The notes: generated by a model from the sequence alone, not told the origin. A stretch of 64,000 nucleotides of DNA from Kalmusia sp. IMI 367209 (GCA_027946365.1 JAPEUQ010000001.1:1798001-1862000); one strand, 5' to 3'; shown: positions 23,677 through 37,600, counted from the stretch's first letter. Made by a program: numbers and translations.

Positions 23677-24574
23677 TTTGGAATAGAAGTTTGTTGTGGG
23701 AGGGAGCATCTCGGAGCTAAAAATGCCAGCTGAGAATGGCCCCCAACACCTCGCCTGATTATCAATACCCTTTTTGGGCTTGCCGCTTCTCAGAAAAACC
23801 ACAGTCAGCGGGCGAGCAATAAACTTGATACAGAGCTATTGCTCATATATGTATTATTCGGCATTTTGCCGTAGGAGATACGATACAAGCGCCGATTCTT
23901 TCAGTTCTACTACTGCGAAGGTGTCCAATTTATTACTTCGACGATTGCAAACAACGATTTAAAGTCGGTTGGTCCTCAAAGCAACAGTGAAAGTCACTGA
24001 ATCCGTACGCTCCACACCTTTGTTAGTCTGCTGATTTGGTGCTTCCTTGAGACATCTTGCCCAGGCTTTTCATCTGTAGTGGGTGAAACAATAACATTAA
24101 GCTTTCTGACTGATCTATACAAAACGGAGTTTGTAAATTATAACCCAGTTAATACGCGCAGAGATATATATACCAGCTCAGGTGTGATGCATAAGTTTTC
24201 CATTCACGCACGGTGAAGTAATCAGCAGCGGTTGCCTAACGCGCTAGTCCATATCCGTGTTAGTACCTAAGTCTCCCCAACGGAGCAGCACCTACGGAAG
24301 GCTTGATCCTTCTTGACATGATACCGGTGCTTTGAGTTCATTATTTTGGCTATCTTACCGTGCATAAAATTAGGATGCGCTTCACAACTTTAGACCAAGA
24401 GTTCCGCAGACAAAATTAAAGAATCATGCCCAGCTACCCATATTACCTCAGCATGACCTGCACACTTAGCGAACCTCGGAACAGAGACGCTTTGCCTACA
24501 AGCAATTATGGAGTATGTCACAAAGTCTTAATTCACACGTATTCGCTAAATCTATTCATTCCCTAACCTCTACT
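23677..24574. other. Intergenic, about 900 bp
   Basis: Lies between the start of the CorA-type gene and the stop of the thioredoxin-like gene. No open frame, repeat or RNA gene recognised. Confidence 0.6.
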
Positions 24575-25043
24575 TTAAAGACCTAATTCCCCCACCAACA
24601 CCTTCATCTTCTCCTCATCCGGCTCCGCCACCCTCTTAACCTCCTTCCCGTCCTTGTAAATCAGCAGCGTCGGCACCTTCTCTAGCTGCATTTTCTCCTT
24701 TGCCTCGGCCGGGTCGGTAGCAATATCGAGCTTGTAATTTTCAACTGCACAAAAGTCAGTCGGCCATTCATCTTTCCGTCCATCTAGTTTTAGACGAAGC
24801 CAGAACGATGTATTTGTAGAGGAACTCATTCGACTCACACGTCTCCGCAAACTTCGGCGCATTCTCTTTGAAGCGCTCTCTGACTTCTTCGGGAATGGGC
24901 CCTTCGTGTACGTAGATCGAGACGTATTTTGTGGTGCCGCTAATGGCGGCCTCGAAATCTTCTTTGCTGCATAATCCATCATATCAGCTTTTCCGAACTT
25001 ATCTGAAAGAAGGATGCAGATACCTTTCAATCGGCTTAGCCAT
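24575..25043 (-). CDS. Thioredoxin-fold protein lacking the CxxC active site
   Basis: Exons 25043-25024, 24966-24839 and 24744-24575, with introns of 57 and 94 nt, give 105 aa, the length of a thioredoxin. The C-terminal half is typical: ENYKLDIATDPA, then the cis-proline segment LEKVPTLLIYKDGKEV, then VLVGELGL. Where thioredoxins have W-C-G-P-C after the second strand, this protein reads YVHEGPIPEEV, with no cysteine there. It therefore cannot perform dithiol exchange in the usual way and may act as a binding or chaperone-like member. The very short first exon (MAKPIE plus 2 nt) has good splice signals. Cytosolic by lack of a signal. Confidence 0.8.
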
Positions 25044-25672
25044 GGTAGATCAGCGGGTATGGCTTCAATCGACTACAGGTCGTTTTTGTTTGAGTGTGAG
25101 TAAGATAGATGGTGGAACGTCGTGTTGTAGGTGGAGTTGTGGTTGATCATCCTGTGTGACACAACCCCTATTTATATAGCCTTCTCTCTTATCGGCCATA
25201 CCGAGCAATTTCGTGCGTGACGTTTGCCTAAGGTTTTATGCTGTTTCGTCTACGTGGGGCGCACGTACTCGCCCTCAACAGCGATGCTTCAGGTTAGACC
25301 AAGATGCCTGTTTCAGTCTTCGTGTAACTATATTCGTGAAGGATTGTTGTCGACCACATTGGCATTACCAGGCAAGTACATGAAATCGCTACTGAATTCT
25401 GTACAAATTGAATTGATTAGGTTTGAATTTGGGTATCCATGCTGAAGAAAATAATTATAGTACACCGAAGTGAAGCGACCTAGGACGAAACGCTGCCATA
25501 CCCAACCAAGCTAGCATGCCACCCCACCATTATCCAAGACCAACCTTATGCTTCGTACCAAAATGCTCGATAAAAGCCTTTTTAAAACGCCCCTCTAGCC
25601 TCGCGCTGTCACGCTATCGTCGTGATTTCATACACCTGAGCCCTACTTTCCCCAATTTTCCGATCCCAAGAA
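25044..25672. other. Intergenic, about 630 bp
   Basis: Promoter side of the thioredoxin-like gene and 3' side of the next minus-strand gene. Only short frames; nothing recognised. Confidence 0.6.
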
Positions 25673-27820
25673 TTATGTCTTTTTTCCGAAAAACCGCTCG
25701 TTTGTCAACCCGCCCACAATGTCTTCTTTTTTGATGCGATCCGGACTCTTCATCCCACTCATCATCATATCCACTACATCTTCTCCTTTACATATCCCCA
25801 TCTCGGCCCACACATCCTTTACATCCTTATCTAGCTTGCGCAACCACAGGAACTTCCTCATGCGATCCAATACCTCCTCGGGGTTCGTGTCTTCGTTGAA
25901 TCCCTGCGCCTTGAACGCCATGACGCAGTTTCGCTTGAAGAAATCAAAATTCTCGGTATGTCGTGCAGCTAGTCCGCCCATCGTGAGCGTCCACATGAGA
26001 ACATCTGTCGCGTTGCCCCAGTTGAAAAGGAGGCAGTTTTCGAGAGAAGTTATGAGGCGAAGCGAAGCGGCGTAGACCATAATAGAATAATTCTGATTAT
26101 ACGCGATAACCAGGAAAATTATTAGTGCCAGGCAAATACTCTGATCCACAGGGTTACGATCAATGTTTGAGCATTCCTCGCGGAGCTTGTACCAATCAAA
26201 TAGGCGGTAGACGAGGAGACAGACGTGTTTTTGCATCTCGATGGGGTCGACAGGAGTCTTAATATTGTCGTTCCAGATGTTGAGGTCGCCGATGAAGACG
26301 ACAACGTTGGAGATAATATCGTAGAGGTCGAGGTCGAGCCTAAGGGGGTGAAAGAACCGGAGGATGCGCGCTGAGGCGGGACGGCCACGGAAGGAGGGGA
26401 TATCGTATTGTTGGATGTTCCCAGTGGAGTCCACAAGTGTGGTGTAGGGGCGCTCGAAAGTTGATACAGCGTGTGCTATGCTATGCCTGGTAACCAATCA
26501 GCCTCAGCTTCCGGTAGATTCATTGTATCAGGTAGTAGGAAGCAGTGGGCTTTGTTAGAGATTCCAAGTTTGGAATGCTGAGATACAAGTTATGTTGAGG
26601 CATGAAGGTGGACAGTGAGTGAATGAAAATTCATGAATAAAATAACATGGCGGTTCAACTAGCCGAAGGGATACCTGATGAGAGAAGAAGGGGATTTATA
26701 CTGATAATGAGAGATGTCCAAATAACTTACATGAGAATAAACGTCTGCAAACACTGATTTGAGTTCAATGCAGCTAGTCCCCCTCTCTGATTTATCATGG
26801 TCTTGAGACCATCCAAATGCAATTGCCGTTGCATCGTAGCCCACTCGACATCTTCCTTTGCGGTAACTGCACTTTCTTCGATGCACAAAAGCATGAAAAC
26901 AGCAGCAATGTTATTGTCATCAATCTGACTCCTGGTGTCACTCAGTTGTTTGTTGATCTCACTGATAGCACTAATTTTGTATTCTAACACTTCACGGGGA
27001 CTGGCAGACCCTGTGAATTGACGGTATAGAGCACTGGATGTGAATATGGCGTAGAGGAATGGCGCGCCTGTTGGGCTCTGGATGCCCTTTGATATCCATT
27101 GAGCGGTTTGGCGCTTGGATGTCTGATGGTGGTCTAATGGTACGAAGGCAATTGAATATGTATGAACAACTGCAGAGTAATTGTTAATGAAAAGCGCAAC
27201 AGATTAATTCGGAGCGACATACACTTATTGAGCAATTCTCTTGTGTTGTAGTCCGTTGGTACTGGCAAACAGTCGAATTCATCCGTGAATTTGACAGCGA
27301 AACCGGCTCGATTCGCTGGCGAGTTGGATGCATGTGGCTGGCTGCATAAATCTCCGGTGCACTCGGGGATGTCGCACAGGCTGCACGAGGGTGATGCGGG
27401 ACTAATGTAGGGCTGACTGCGGCTGCGGGTCGAGAGAAAACTGCTGTTCCTGCTTACAGGCGATGGGTTGGACGACCATATTGTCGGACTTGCAGCAGCA
27501 TGTTGCCAGGATGGGGAGATGGTAGTGGGGGAGAGATCTTCAGGCCAGGTGGGGTGTGGGCCGTATGGTTTAGTATCGGACGGGGAAGTTGACTCGGGGT
27601 CGGTGTCTTCCTTGGGAGATTTCTGTCCAGGGCGTGTAGACCATGGCTTTTTGCTCCTTGCCGACTTCATAACAAAGGATCTAACATTTCTGTCGGGTTT
27701 AGAGTTGACTCCTTTCTCGGACGAATCAATGAACATGAATTGCTGGACCTTCTTCGTCGATCTGCGAGCCGAACTCCCGCTCCGAACACTGCTCTGGCCA
27801 TGCTTGGAGTCGTCCATCAT
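25673..27820 (-). CDS. Fungal transcription-factor-like protein without an obvious zinc cluster
   Basis: Exons 27820-27223, 27169-26731 and 26486-25673 give 616 aa. Residues near 30 read QQFMFIDSSEKG, followed by a basic NVRSFVMKSARSKK segment; this N-terminal signature marks a large fungal family annotated as transcription-factor-related. A Ser/Pro-rich disordered region extends to about residue 150, with cysteines in CSLCDIPECTGDLC that do not form a standard Zn2Cys6 domain. The rest is helical, with HLDGLKTMINQRGGLAAL matching the ligand-like fungal_trans_2 region. The first intron is 53 nt; the second is long (244 nt, GTAAGT to TTACCAG) and phase-consistent, though it could conceal another small exon. 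Nuclear role is inferred. Confidence 0.75.
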
Positions 27821-28217
27821 GCACAAGCATCGCGGAGGGACCTTGGCGCACCACTAGCGGAACACGACGGCATGGCGTGGCGTGGATGTACTCTGTACGT
27901 AGCGGAGCTAGAAAAGGAAGTACATAGCTGATAGATGGGGGAGTACTTGTTGCCCCGTCGCCTTTAACGAGTTCAGGGGCACGAGCCGTGGTCCGAGCCG
28001 TGCATCGGAGGGCGCCGGCTAGCTGCTTTAGGGGCTAGATGAGAACTTGTGAACAGTGCCCGTTATGCCGTCCCTTGTCTATTGCGGGGTCAACGGTTGC
28101 CTATCACCCGCAACGGTTGCGCTCTTCACCCCACCAAAGGTGCACTAGCAGAAGTGCCAAAAATGTCTTTGTATTACTAAGCTACGGATTTCGGGGATCC
28201 TTCCGAGACCGGACCAA
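27821..28217. other. Intergenic, about 400 bp
   Basis: Promoter side of the preceding minus-strand gene and 3' end of UTP21. Nothing recognised. Confidence 0.6.
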
Positions 28218-31200
28218 TTATCTCGCACTTCGTATCCAGCCTATCACACCAGAGCTATACCCGACCAGCCCGCCAACTCTCTCCTTCTCCCTCTTCGCTT
28301 CCTCCTGCCACTTCCTTAGCAATCCTATCAGCTGCTCATCCCGCACCACTTCATCGCCATGTAGACGCAGAAATACGCTCATCCACGCCTGCACAAGCTC
28401 GTAGTCTCGTCGTTCCTCCAATCGACTCGTCAGCGCTTCAACGAAGGTTCGCAGCTCTGTATATGGCGGCGTTGCGTCAAGCGTGCGTATCGCAATGTCC
28501 GCTGTCGAAGGGGGAAGCGAGGAGAGATGCGTCAGCACGGGAACATAATCAGCGGTTTCGGCTGCGTGGGCTAGGCGTCGTGCAAATTCGCTTGTCGATG
28601 TCGCAGCTGAAGATCGCGAGGCGAGCGCGGAGCTGGAGATGCGAGATGCTGGTTCTGCGTCTGCTGTGACCAGAGCATTTGAGGACTTCGACTCATCGGC
28701 CTGCAATGTCGACGGCAAAAAGAAGGGCGCCTTCTCGGGAGCTTTGGGTGCTTCTTTAGGCTTGTTGCGGGCGCGGATAACATCGAGATGCAGCAACGTC
28801 TGCCAGCGTGCTTTCGGCACCAGACTGAGCGTTGTGATGCCCTCACCCAGCTGGTCCATGATCGGCACTATGGTCTCGTCCTCGTCCTCTTCGATTTCTT
28901 CTTCGGCTGCTGCATCGATCAAATCCTCGCCTCCTTCTCCCGACGCCGTAGGAACACTCATCATAGCAATCTCATCCTCTGATATTTGACGTGTAGGTAC
29001 GTGTGTAAATAGTGTCCGGTTCGTCCAGATGTGTACTCCTACCTCGCCGTCGAGAGCCGTAGCGAGATACTCTCCCGATGGAGAGAACGAGACGGCGGTA
29101 CACGGCCCCGGCAGCTTCATCGCATCGATCAGATGGCCGGTAGGTAGATCCCATACACGTACGGTCGAGTCGGATGTCGCAGCTATTATCCAGCGACCGT
29201 CTGTGGAAAAGGTATAGTCAATTATGTGCAGGTCTGCGTGTGATCTCGAGGCCCACAGCTCACGAACGAGCTTTTTAGTTTCGATGTCGACTACCCGAAT
29301 AGATCCATCGTCACATTTCATAGCAATCAAATCGCTGTTGTGATGATATCGAAGACCAAGAATTTTTGTCATCGGATACCAGTCAATTTCGTGTTTGAGG
29401 ATACCAGTTGCAAAATCCCAAAACTAAGCCTAGAGTTAGCTTTGATATAGACAATATTGGGAAAATTCAGACCTTCACTTTGCCGTCGTCACTACAGCTG
29501 ATGATGACTCGATTGAGTCCGTCAACGGTCAGGCCGGTAATCGCTCCTTTGTGGCGGCCTTCGCCCTTGTTGAACTTCTTGACCGGCTCAGAGTCTACAT
29601 GGAAGGCATCCTCCTCCTGCTGTAGCCTTTGAAGCCTGAGTTTCTTGGCCTCAGCTGGTGTCAATCGTGAAGGGAACCTCCGACGGTGTTGACCAGACTG
29701 CAGATTGTACATATCGATAGCGCCGCCAGCAGATCCAATCACCGCAAATGTGCCGCATGGAGAGATAGCTACACTCTGTATAGTGTTAGCAAATGCATAG
29801 CGAGATTAAGGCCGTGCACATACTGTCACGTCGGTATCATCGCCAGTGCTAAAAGCCCACCTGCCAGCCCTTTTGCGACCCCAAAACCATGTTCTTGCTT
29901 TCTTGTCCCCGGCATGTCCTGTCACGATGCTTTCCCAACCTGTCATGTTGACCTCGGGGGTCCCCTTCTCTCCTTTCACCTTAGAAGAGTTGTTCCACAC
30001 CCCCACAACACCGGGCATAGCACCCATACCGCCATCCCGATTGAGCGAGCATGCCATGCAGGTGATTGCAGGAGCCTTGAGATTTTCGAAAGCGCTATGA
30101 AGCCGGAGATCTTTAGCGCCGCTATTGAGAAGACCCATCTTCTTTGCCTTCTTTTGTACAGCGCCTTGGCTGAGTTCAGTGCTTTGGCCATCTCGTCGTA
30201 AACTCCAGCCCCACAAGCTTCTATCCTGGCTCGCGCTCAACAGCCATTTGCCAACATCATCTGCACCGTCCGAACTCGATGGTAGAAACTTCAACGAAGA
30301 AACAGTCGCCGCGTGCCCGCCACGAGAGTGTAGGATCCGAGGCGTTGCCGAGAAGGGCGTCTCATCGAAGATCCAGCTTTTGAGAGCATTGTCCAGACCA
30401 CTCGAGACAATTACTGATTGGCCTGCCAAAAACTCTATTCTGCTTATACCGCCGCCAACACCTCCACCAGCTAAAGGAGGAGGATTGTGCGCACCGTGCA
30501 AGGTACCCATTTTGCGTCCCTTCTCATTCAAATCCCAAAACGTGATGTCACTGCTGTTCTTGCTCGCTGTCGCCATCACACCGTCCTTGCGGCCGTCTTC
30601 TCCAGCACCAAGGCCGTCCGTTCGGAATGTGATAGACGTGATGGGCGATTTCTTAGATGAGCCCAGGTTGAGGCGCATAGTCTCTTTGTCCGATCTAACA
30701 TCGTGAATACACAGTGGGCCGGATTCGTAGGCGATTGCCAAGAGTGACAGAGCAGGCGTTGGTTGCAAGGCAGTGACAGAGCCAAAGTCTGCCGCAGGCG
30801 GCAGGAGCGTGAAAAGCAGCTTGCAAGTGTTCACATTCCAGATTTCCACGGATCCATCTTCTCTTCCCACAAAAATTTTATTGAGATACGTCGGCATGTT
30901 GCAAACACAGCCGGACAAGGGACTGGAGGATGCGCCCTGCAACGTCGTGTAATGCTCCAAAGTTGCCGACTTCCACACCTCGACCTTGGTAGTGCCACAT
31001 CCTATGATCCATTCTCCAAATGCCACAAGGCGTGTGATGTTCTCCGTGGATCCACGCGGCAGCTCCAGCTCATTCACTTTCTTTCCACGCTGAAATACCC
31101 AGATGCCTCTCGCAGACACTGCGCTTGGACCACCCCATGCCGCCAGCACAACCTTCTTCCATGCCAATGTAGCCGTTATATTCTCGGGAGTCTGGGGTCG

Positions 31201-31521
31201 CGTGATGAAAACGAGATTCAGACCGCGTCGCAAGTCGTACGTCTGTAGCGATCTGCCGACCGAGGTGGTGATCTGGAAAGTCGCTTTTCCGAGCGGAAGG
31301 GAGGTGAAGGGTACATCGGTAGGAGAAACAAGACCCACAGTCTACGCTTGGTGAGTATTTTAAAGGGCGAAGTGCTTTCAGATGAGACCTACTCTAAATG
31401 GGGAGAATATCTTCGAAACGCGCGCAACTATAGCGGCGCCTGTGTCGTGGCTGACCTGGAGTTTCTGGCGCTTCGCTATGGGTCCACTGGAAGTGCTCTC
31501 AAGCACCTGGGGAGCGGGCAT
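28218..31521 (-). CDS. UTP21: UTP21/WDR36, U3 small-nucleolar RNP WD-repeat protein
   Basis: Exons 31521-31393, 31341-29824, 29775-29473 and 29423-28218 with 48-51 nt introns give 1,051 aa. The start MPAPQVLESTSSGPIAKRQKL followed by IFSPFR-TVGLVSPTDVPF across the first intron is characteristic. WD repeats fill the first two-thirds (examples: SVEIWNVNTCKLLF, DITFWDLNEKGR, VRVWDLPTGHLI), arranged as two propellers. The C-terminal Utp21 domain begins after an acidic stretch (EEEIEEDEDE) and ends in helical ADYVPVLTHLSSLPPS and RDYELVQAWMSVFLRLH. In yeast Utp21 is part of the UTP-B subcomplex of the 90S pre-ribosome and is needed for 18S rRNA processing in the nucleolus. Confidence 0.95.
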
Positions 31522-34500
31522 TTTTTGTGCTGCTGAGCAACCACGACCGTCGCGATCGAGGAATAACTTTTTGCGGAGATCGTCTTTAATTGGTCAAAGC
31601 GGGGCTAGCTCCGATACGTCCGCTCCGGCGCGGATTAACGATATGCCGGATGGAATGGCTGCACGAACCGCGCCTCCCAACGAATTTTCTTTCTTAGGCC
31701 AAAGTATTGTAAGTGAGTGATCCATATGATCTCAAGTCAAGATCCAGAAGTAGTCATCTCATTCAATTGAAAGCTTAGAAACCCGGCGGACAGCTAGTCA
31801 CTTCAAGATACATAATAAACAACAGGTGATGATGGTGGCTTGCGACAATCGGGAGAGGAGAAGGTGGAGGAGGATGCTGGTAGCAATGTAGGCAGCATCA
31901 CAATGTCTTTGTTCTCCTGTCTAATCTTCATCACAGATAAAGTGGGTGTAACTGTATCTTTACTTCGTTTGCATTCAAACCTTCGACTTTCAGGCAACGC
32001 GCTAATCAAGTCCTATTTGGTTCATAAGTAAGCAGCTTTTATTGAAATCAAATTTCGCATGCCTCTTTAGTGTACTAGTGAGAGGGTTAATTTGCTGTCA
32101 TTGTTCAGTCGTCAAAGGATCAAATCTATGTTGGCGGGAATTGATTCAACCTTGTTGTCTTATGATGTTTAGCTTTAAATCAATCGAATGATTCGCTTGG
32201 GGATTTCTTTTAAAATCTACTCGAACACTCTAACCTTGTGCTCGCCAATACTTGCGAATTGAACAGCCTCCTCGGTTTCGCCTGAATCCAGACCACCTCT
32301 ATTCCCACCATATGTCATGATTTGGTCTTAGTCGACCGAGTCTTCTATGCACCACGACCACGTTTCCCTCAAAGGTAAACCCCTTCGCTAAATCGTCAAA
32401 ATGCTCGACGACAATAAAGTTAGTCCGTAACGGCGGCGCCGGCGAGAGAATGGATGACAGGCACTCGTATCGCTTTAAGTCAAAACTTCCGTAAGGGTCT
32501 CTTTACCACTAGAGAGCATCAAGATGATTATGTCCATTTTACTATTGGTGGCCTAAGCTGGGCTAGTACGAAAGCCGATGGTGGGGCCCAATGTACCGTG
32601 GGTCGATGAAATCCAAGATATATCCGAAATGCTTGATGAAATACATGACAGGCTAAAAGTGCGATGCGACTTTGTCATCTCCGGCACTGACGCAATCGTG
32701 AAGATGATAGAGGCTTCGTGCTCGATGAAGTGGTGAGTCAAGGTGTCATCGAGAGCGCCTATGGACCTAGTCACCGTATTATACGCCCCGTCTTTCAGGG
32801 CTTAGAGCATAATATTAGTATCGGAAAAGTCTTTCGCAGTCTGGTTCGTCGGGTATGTGTCTGTAGCCCACTTCTTGGCCGTAGCGGCCTTGCGGATGTG
32901 ACGGAGGTTCTCTTTATTTGCCTCGATGGTACAGGTTGGCATAACGCCGGTCTGGGGGGTGAAAGTTTTTATGATGACTTTCCGCTGCTCTCTGTGGAGT
33001 TTCCACGGTCTCTCAGCCATTCGATCATTGATGGGCTCGACTTCGGCCCGGGTGAGCTGTTGCGAGGGAGCTTTGCTTTGCAGTATCGATTGTGAATGGC
33101 GCTCTGAAGATGATTACTTTGAGGTCGATGCCATCATTGCGCTAGATTTTGATGTTGGCTATCTTTCTCGTTGAACTTCGGGCATGGTGTGCGGATGCTG
33201 GCTCATTAATTAACGTGACGCACAACAAATGAGTTTCAGCAGGGACGTGCTTGTGGTGCGAGGGTAGAGGTGGCGGTCGCGGCCGCTCGTCTTCTTCTTA
33301 TGTATAGTCGACAAAGAGTGAGCAGTGAAGTAGAGAATGCTGCTGAAAAAGCTCTGTGCCATGTTATCCCAAGCTTCATAATGTGAACGCAAGTATCTAC
33401 GGATTTTGCACCTAGTTGGATGACAATCGAAGTTTGGGAACGTCGAATATTCGGGATCTCAACAATTTGTCGAGGTACAGCTAGGTTTGCTGTGTCAGCC
33501 TAACAAACCTACTTCTTTGTAGATCTCTCTATTACACCTCGTGTTTCCGTATGCTTACATGCTGCATATATCTCTAAAATACACGGAGATGCCAGCTAAG
33601 TAGGCGAATGAAGTCTTGTATGTCAACAAGGGCATGTCGCATATCCGTCTCCCCCCTGAAGCTTGTTGTAGCGCGCGCGCTCTACAGTGCATCACACGAA
33701 CACAATACGACTATTGAGTGACTTGACCACGAACTATAATCATACCGTCCTGACTTTGTATATGACTGCTAAGCACTTTTGTTTTAGGCACTTTTGCTTC
33801 GATACCAATGCGTTTGGAGAAAGGTACTGTTGCCAGAATTTCACACGACTCGTCTGTTGACTATGTGATCGCTCCTTCCTTTGTAAGCTCGCACTTGGAA
33901 GATCTCCCGGGATCAAGGGCGCCCTTGTTTCTCCGTCTTATCACACAGGAGCATTCTGGCCAGGTGGGTGTCATCGAACGACAACAGCAGTGATGTCGGG
34001 TATACGAATGGAGGCGCACCTCTAATCCATGCCAACGTCGGCACCTCGTGCATGCCTGGTATACGTCCACAATACCGAGAACGGACTGGATGTATGATGA
34101 GCGTAGGTCGCAACGCCGAACACACGCTGAGATATGCCTACATCAAGATCCCGAATAGCAAGAACGATTATCTATGGGACTTGACAACAGCCGCGCTTGA
34201 AACCAAGGACACACGCTCTTCTGCGCCAGGATAATTCATGCAGGGATCTGATCAGACGTTCTTCATGTGGAAGAAAACCTTGCCCTCAGCTTTTCGGTGA
34301 CCTGCATGGCTATGACGGGGATAGAGCTTGAAGTCGCCTTCTTGGAACTGCATCCTCGGCATCATCGTGGTGGGCGTGTCATCTAGGCTGAAACAGGACT
34401 AATGACGCAAGCGGCTCTTCGCGAAAGTGTGCGAAGCTGCCAACGCACGTGTGCGTTCAATGGGCGGCGATGCAGCGAGACATCTGGTTTCAAGAAATCC

Positions 34501-34643
34501 AGTGCCCTCGGCTTCAAGATGTTGTCTATATAGCAGAGTGACGGTTTTTTTCGTTGATTGACCTTTTCATGTTCGCCATCGACGTCATGGCGGCCGCCCG
34601 ATAACGCTTCGCTTCCCAAAAAAGAAGATCACCGCGTACAACA
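31522..34643. other. 3.1-kb gap between UTP21 and VIP1 with no firm gene
   Basis: The longest coding-like piece is a minus-strand frame, about 33090-32802, with sensible composition (for example KTFTPQTGVMPT and TIEANKENLRHIRKA) but no start and no recognised family. Other frames near 32.6 and 34.0 kb are short. The remaining sequence probably includes promoters of both flanking housekeeping genes. A (GC)n run lies near 33,671. Confidence 0.5.
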
Positions 34644-37600
34644 ATGGAGGCTCAGTTGTCGCGCAAAGGGAGTTCTGACAATGCTCGTCGGACGTCACAT
34701 CCACTGGTCGCTGGCAGCAGCTCGACGACAGCGAGCAGGAAATCGAGATCTTCCGAACCCGAGGTCTCGGACGTCGTCGAACGCCAGAGCTACTTCTCAC
34801 CGCCCGCCTCTAAGGCGATGCCTAGGCAATTTTCATCGCGCCCCGATAACAGTCTGCTGGAAGCACTAGAATCTGCAATTGACGACACCGACACCCCCAC
34901 CCCCACAATTGAAGCTGCACGAGGAGGACAGAACCTCGCCTCGGTGCTGACTCTGCCGGATACCCGCTTGCCACGCCCAGAAGACGCCGAATCTAGCCGT
35001 TTGTCTTTTTCTTCGCTCTACTCGATTGCCTCAGGTATCTTTCCGAGCACATCAAGGATGAGTGGTCCTGCATCTGTTAGCGGTAGCGAAGAAGGTATGT
35101 GCCCACACCGTGTCGGGGAAGAATACATGCAACTAAACAATTTATTTGGGCAGGCCACCACGGCACTACAACCGCCACTTCTTCCTTATCAATCACTACA
35201 GCTTCTCAAAATGGAAGCTTGGGGCCGAAACTCAGTCCAACCTCAATGCTCTTCCCCTCTGAGCAGGCGCCTCATCACACCACCACAAGCAAACGTGCAT
35301 CCACCGCCTCGAATCCGTCCAACAGCCCCGCCGACGCTTCACCCCCGGCACCAACCTCAATTCCCCAAGGCACCGAGCGCCGCGCTCGCAGTCGAACACA
35401 AGCTCAAAGACGGATCAGCGGGAGCACTGGAGCAAGCAGCAGCCCGGGTGGCAGTAGGGACATGAGAGATGCACAGGCGCGCCGGAATACAAAGGGAATT
35501 ATCGGTGTCTGCGCCCTCGAGAGCAAGGCACGGAGTAAGCCGGCACGTAACATCTTTGGCAAGCTCGTGGACGACTTTGAGGTCAAGATCTTCGGCGATA
35601 AGATCATACTTGACGAGGACGTCGCAAATTGGCCAGTCTGCGATTTCTTAATTTCTTTCTTCTCCGATGGCTTTCCACTCGACAAAGCCATTGCCTACGC
35701 ACGACTGCGCAAACCGTTCTGCGTCAATGATTTGCCCATGCAGCAGGTCTTGTGGGATCGTCGTCTGTGCTTGATGATTCTTGATCAGCTCAAGGTTCCC
35801 ACGCCTCGTCGAGTTGAAGTCAGCCGGGACGGTGGCCCGCTATTGCAAAGCGCTGAATTCGCTAAACAGTTGGAGCAAAGAACTGGTGTGGCTCTGGGCG
35901 GGCCCGATGGAACCGGAGGGGACGTTGCACCGCCGCAAAAGGTCGAGCTAATAGACAATGGCGACACTATCCTAGTAGATGGTGCCACGCTTACAAAGCC
36001 CTTTGTGGAGAAACCAGTGAGTGGCGAAGATCACAACATCCATATCTACTATCATTCCAAGGACGGTGGGGGCGGCCGTAGACTCTTTCGTAAGGTGAAC
36101 AATAAGAGCTCGGAAAAAGATGATAGCCTGTATATGCCGAGATCCATCACCGAACCTACGAGCAGCTACATTTACGAGCAATTCCTGCAGGTCGAGAACG
36201 CCGAAGATGTAAAGGCGTATACTGTTGGGCCGAACTTCTGCCACGCCGAGACTAGAAAATCGCCTGTTGTCGACGGACTTGTCAAACGCAACCCCAGTGG
36301 CAAAGAGGTACGGTATGTGACGAATTTGACTGAGTCCGAAACAGCCATGGCAGCTAAAATATCCAATGGTTTCGGGCAGAGAGTCTGTGGCTTCGATTTG
36401 CTTCGAACAGGAGATCGGAGTTATGTTATCGATGTTAACGGATGGAGTTTCGTGAAAGATAATCAGAGCTATTACGAAAAAGCGTCCAACATACTGAAAG
36501 ATCTTTTTCTTGAAGAGGTTCAGCGGAAAGAACGCAAGAATACCCAAGCCGCCGCTGCTGAAGCCCAAGAAGCGCCTGTATCGTCAGCTGCTTCTAGGAA
36601 GAGCATCGGTGGTCACAGGAATACGCTGAAAGGAATATTCAAGTCTCCTAGTATGTCAAAATTGGCTAATCATCATCCACATATTCCCCACATTAATCGC
36701 CACTCTGGCACCGTCCCAAGTTCTCCTGATATGTCGCTAAGTACCACTCCTATCGCAGCTTCCCCAAGTTTTGAGAAGCCTGAGAGCACTCAATTGACAG
36801 CGAGCCCGGTGCCGACCGCATTGAAATCGGAGCCGGACCTTCTACTTCCGCCATCGGTCCGCGACAAAGACTTGCGCCTAGAGATACAGGGCTCACACTC
36901 GGAAGAGCAGGTGAACGTACCTCCTCCTGCATCGAAAGCGCAGTGGAAACTAAAGGGCGTTGTCTCTGTTATCCGTCACGCAGATAGGACTCCCAAACAA
37001 AAGTTTAAATACACTTTCCATACAAAACCTTTCGTCGACTTGCTCAAAGGTCACCAAGAAGAGGTGCTCCTCATTGGCGAAGCCGCACTCCAAAGCGTGA
37101 GCCACGCCGTAAAGCTCGCTATGAAGGAGGGTGAGGAAGACCCCAAGAAGCTTCGTGAGCTACAAGTCTACCTCGACAAGAAGGGAGCCTGGCCGGGCAC
37201 GAAAGTGCAGATCAAGCCTATGTTTCGAAAACGACGGAAAGAGGAGATGTTGCCTGGAGAGACGGATGGAGAGTCCCCCGAACGCATACGAACAGGTTCT
37301 TCGGCTGGTGAGGGATCAAATATTGTTGATGTCGCCGCGAAACGGAGCGATTCAATGTCCGGTTTGACTCTCTCCAGGATTTCAGCAGCCGAGAACAACC
37401 TGATCTTGGACAAGCTACAATTAATCATTAAGTGGGGAGGCGAGCCAACGCATTCTGCGCGACATCAGACGCAAGATATGGGTGCCAACTTTAGAAATGA
37501 TTTACTCTTGATGAACAGAGACGTTCTCGATGATGTTTCAATCTTCAGCTCCTCAGAACGGCGCGTCACTACCAGCGCGCAGATTTTTGCGGCGTCATTT

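Noticed and set aside
29686..30706. Long plus-strand frames antisense to UTP21
   Set aside because: UTP21 on the minus strand is clear; these frames come from its codon bias.
35972..36568. 198-codon frame antisense to VIP1
   Set aside because: It is the shadow of a strongly conserved kinase domain on the other strand.
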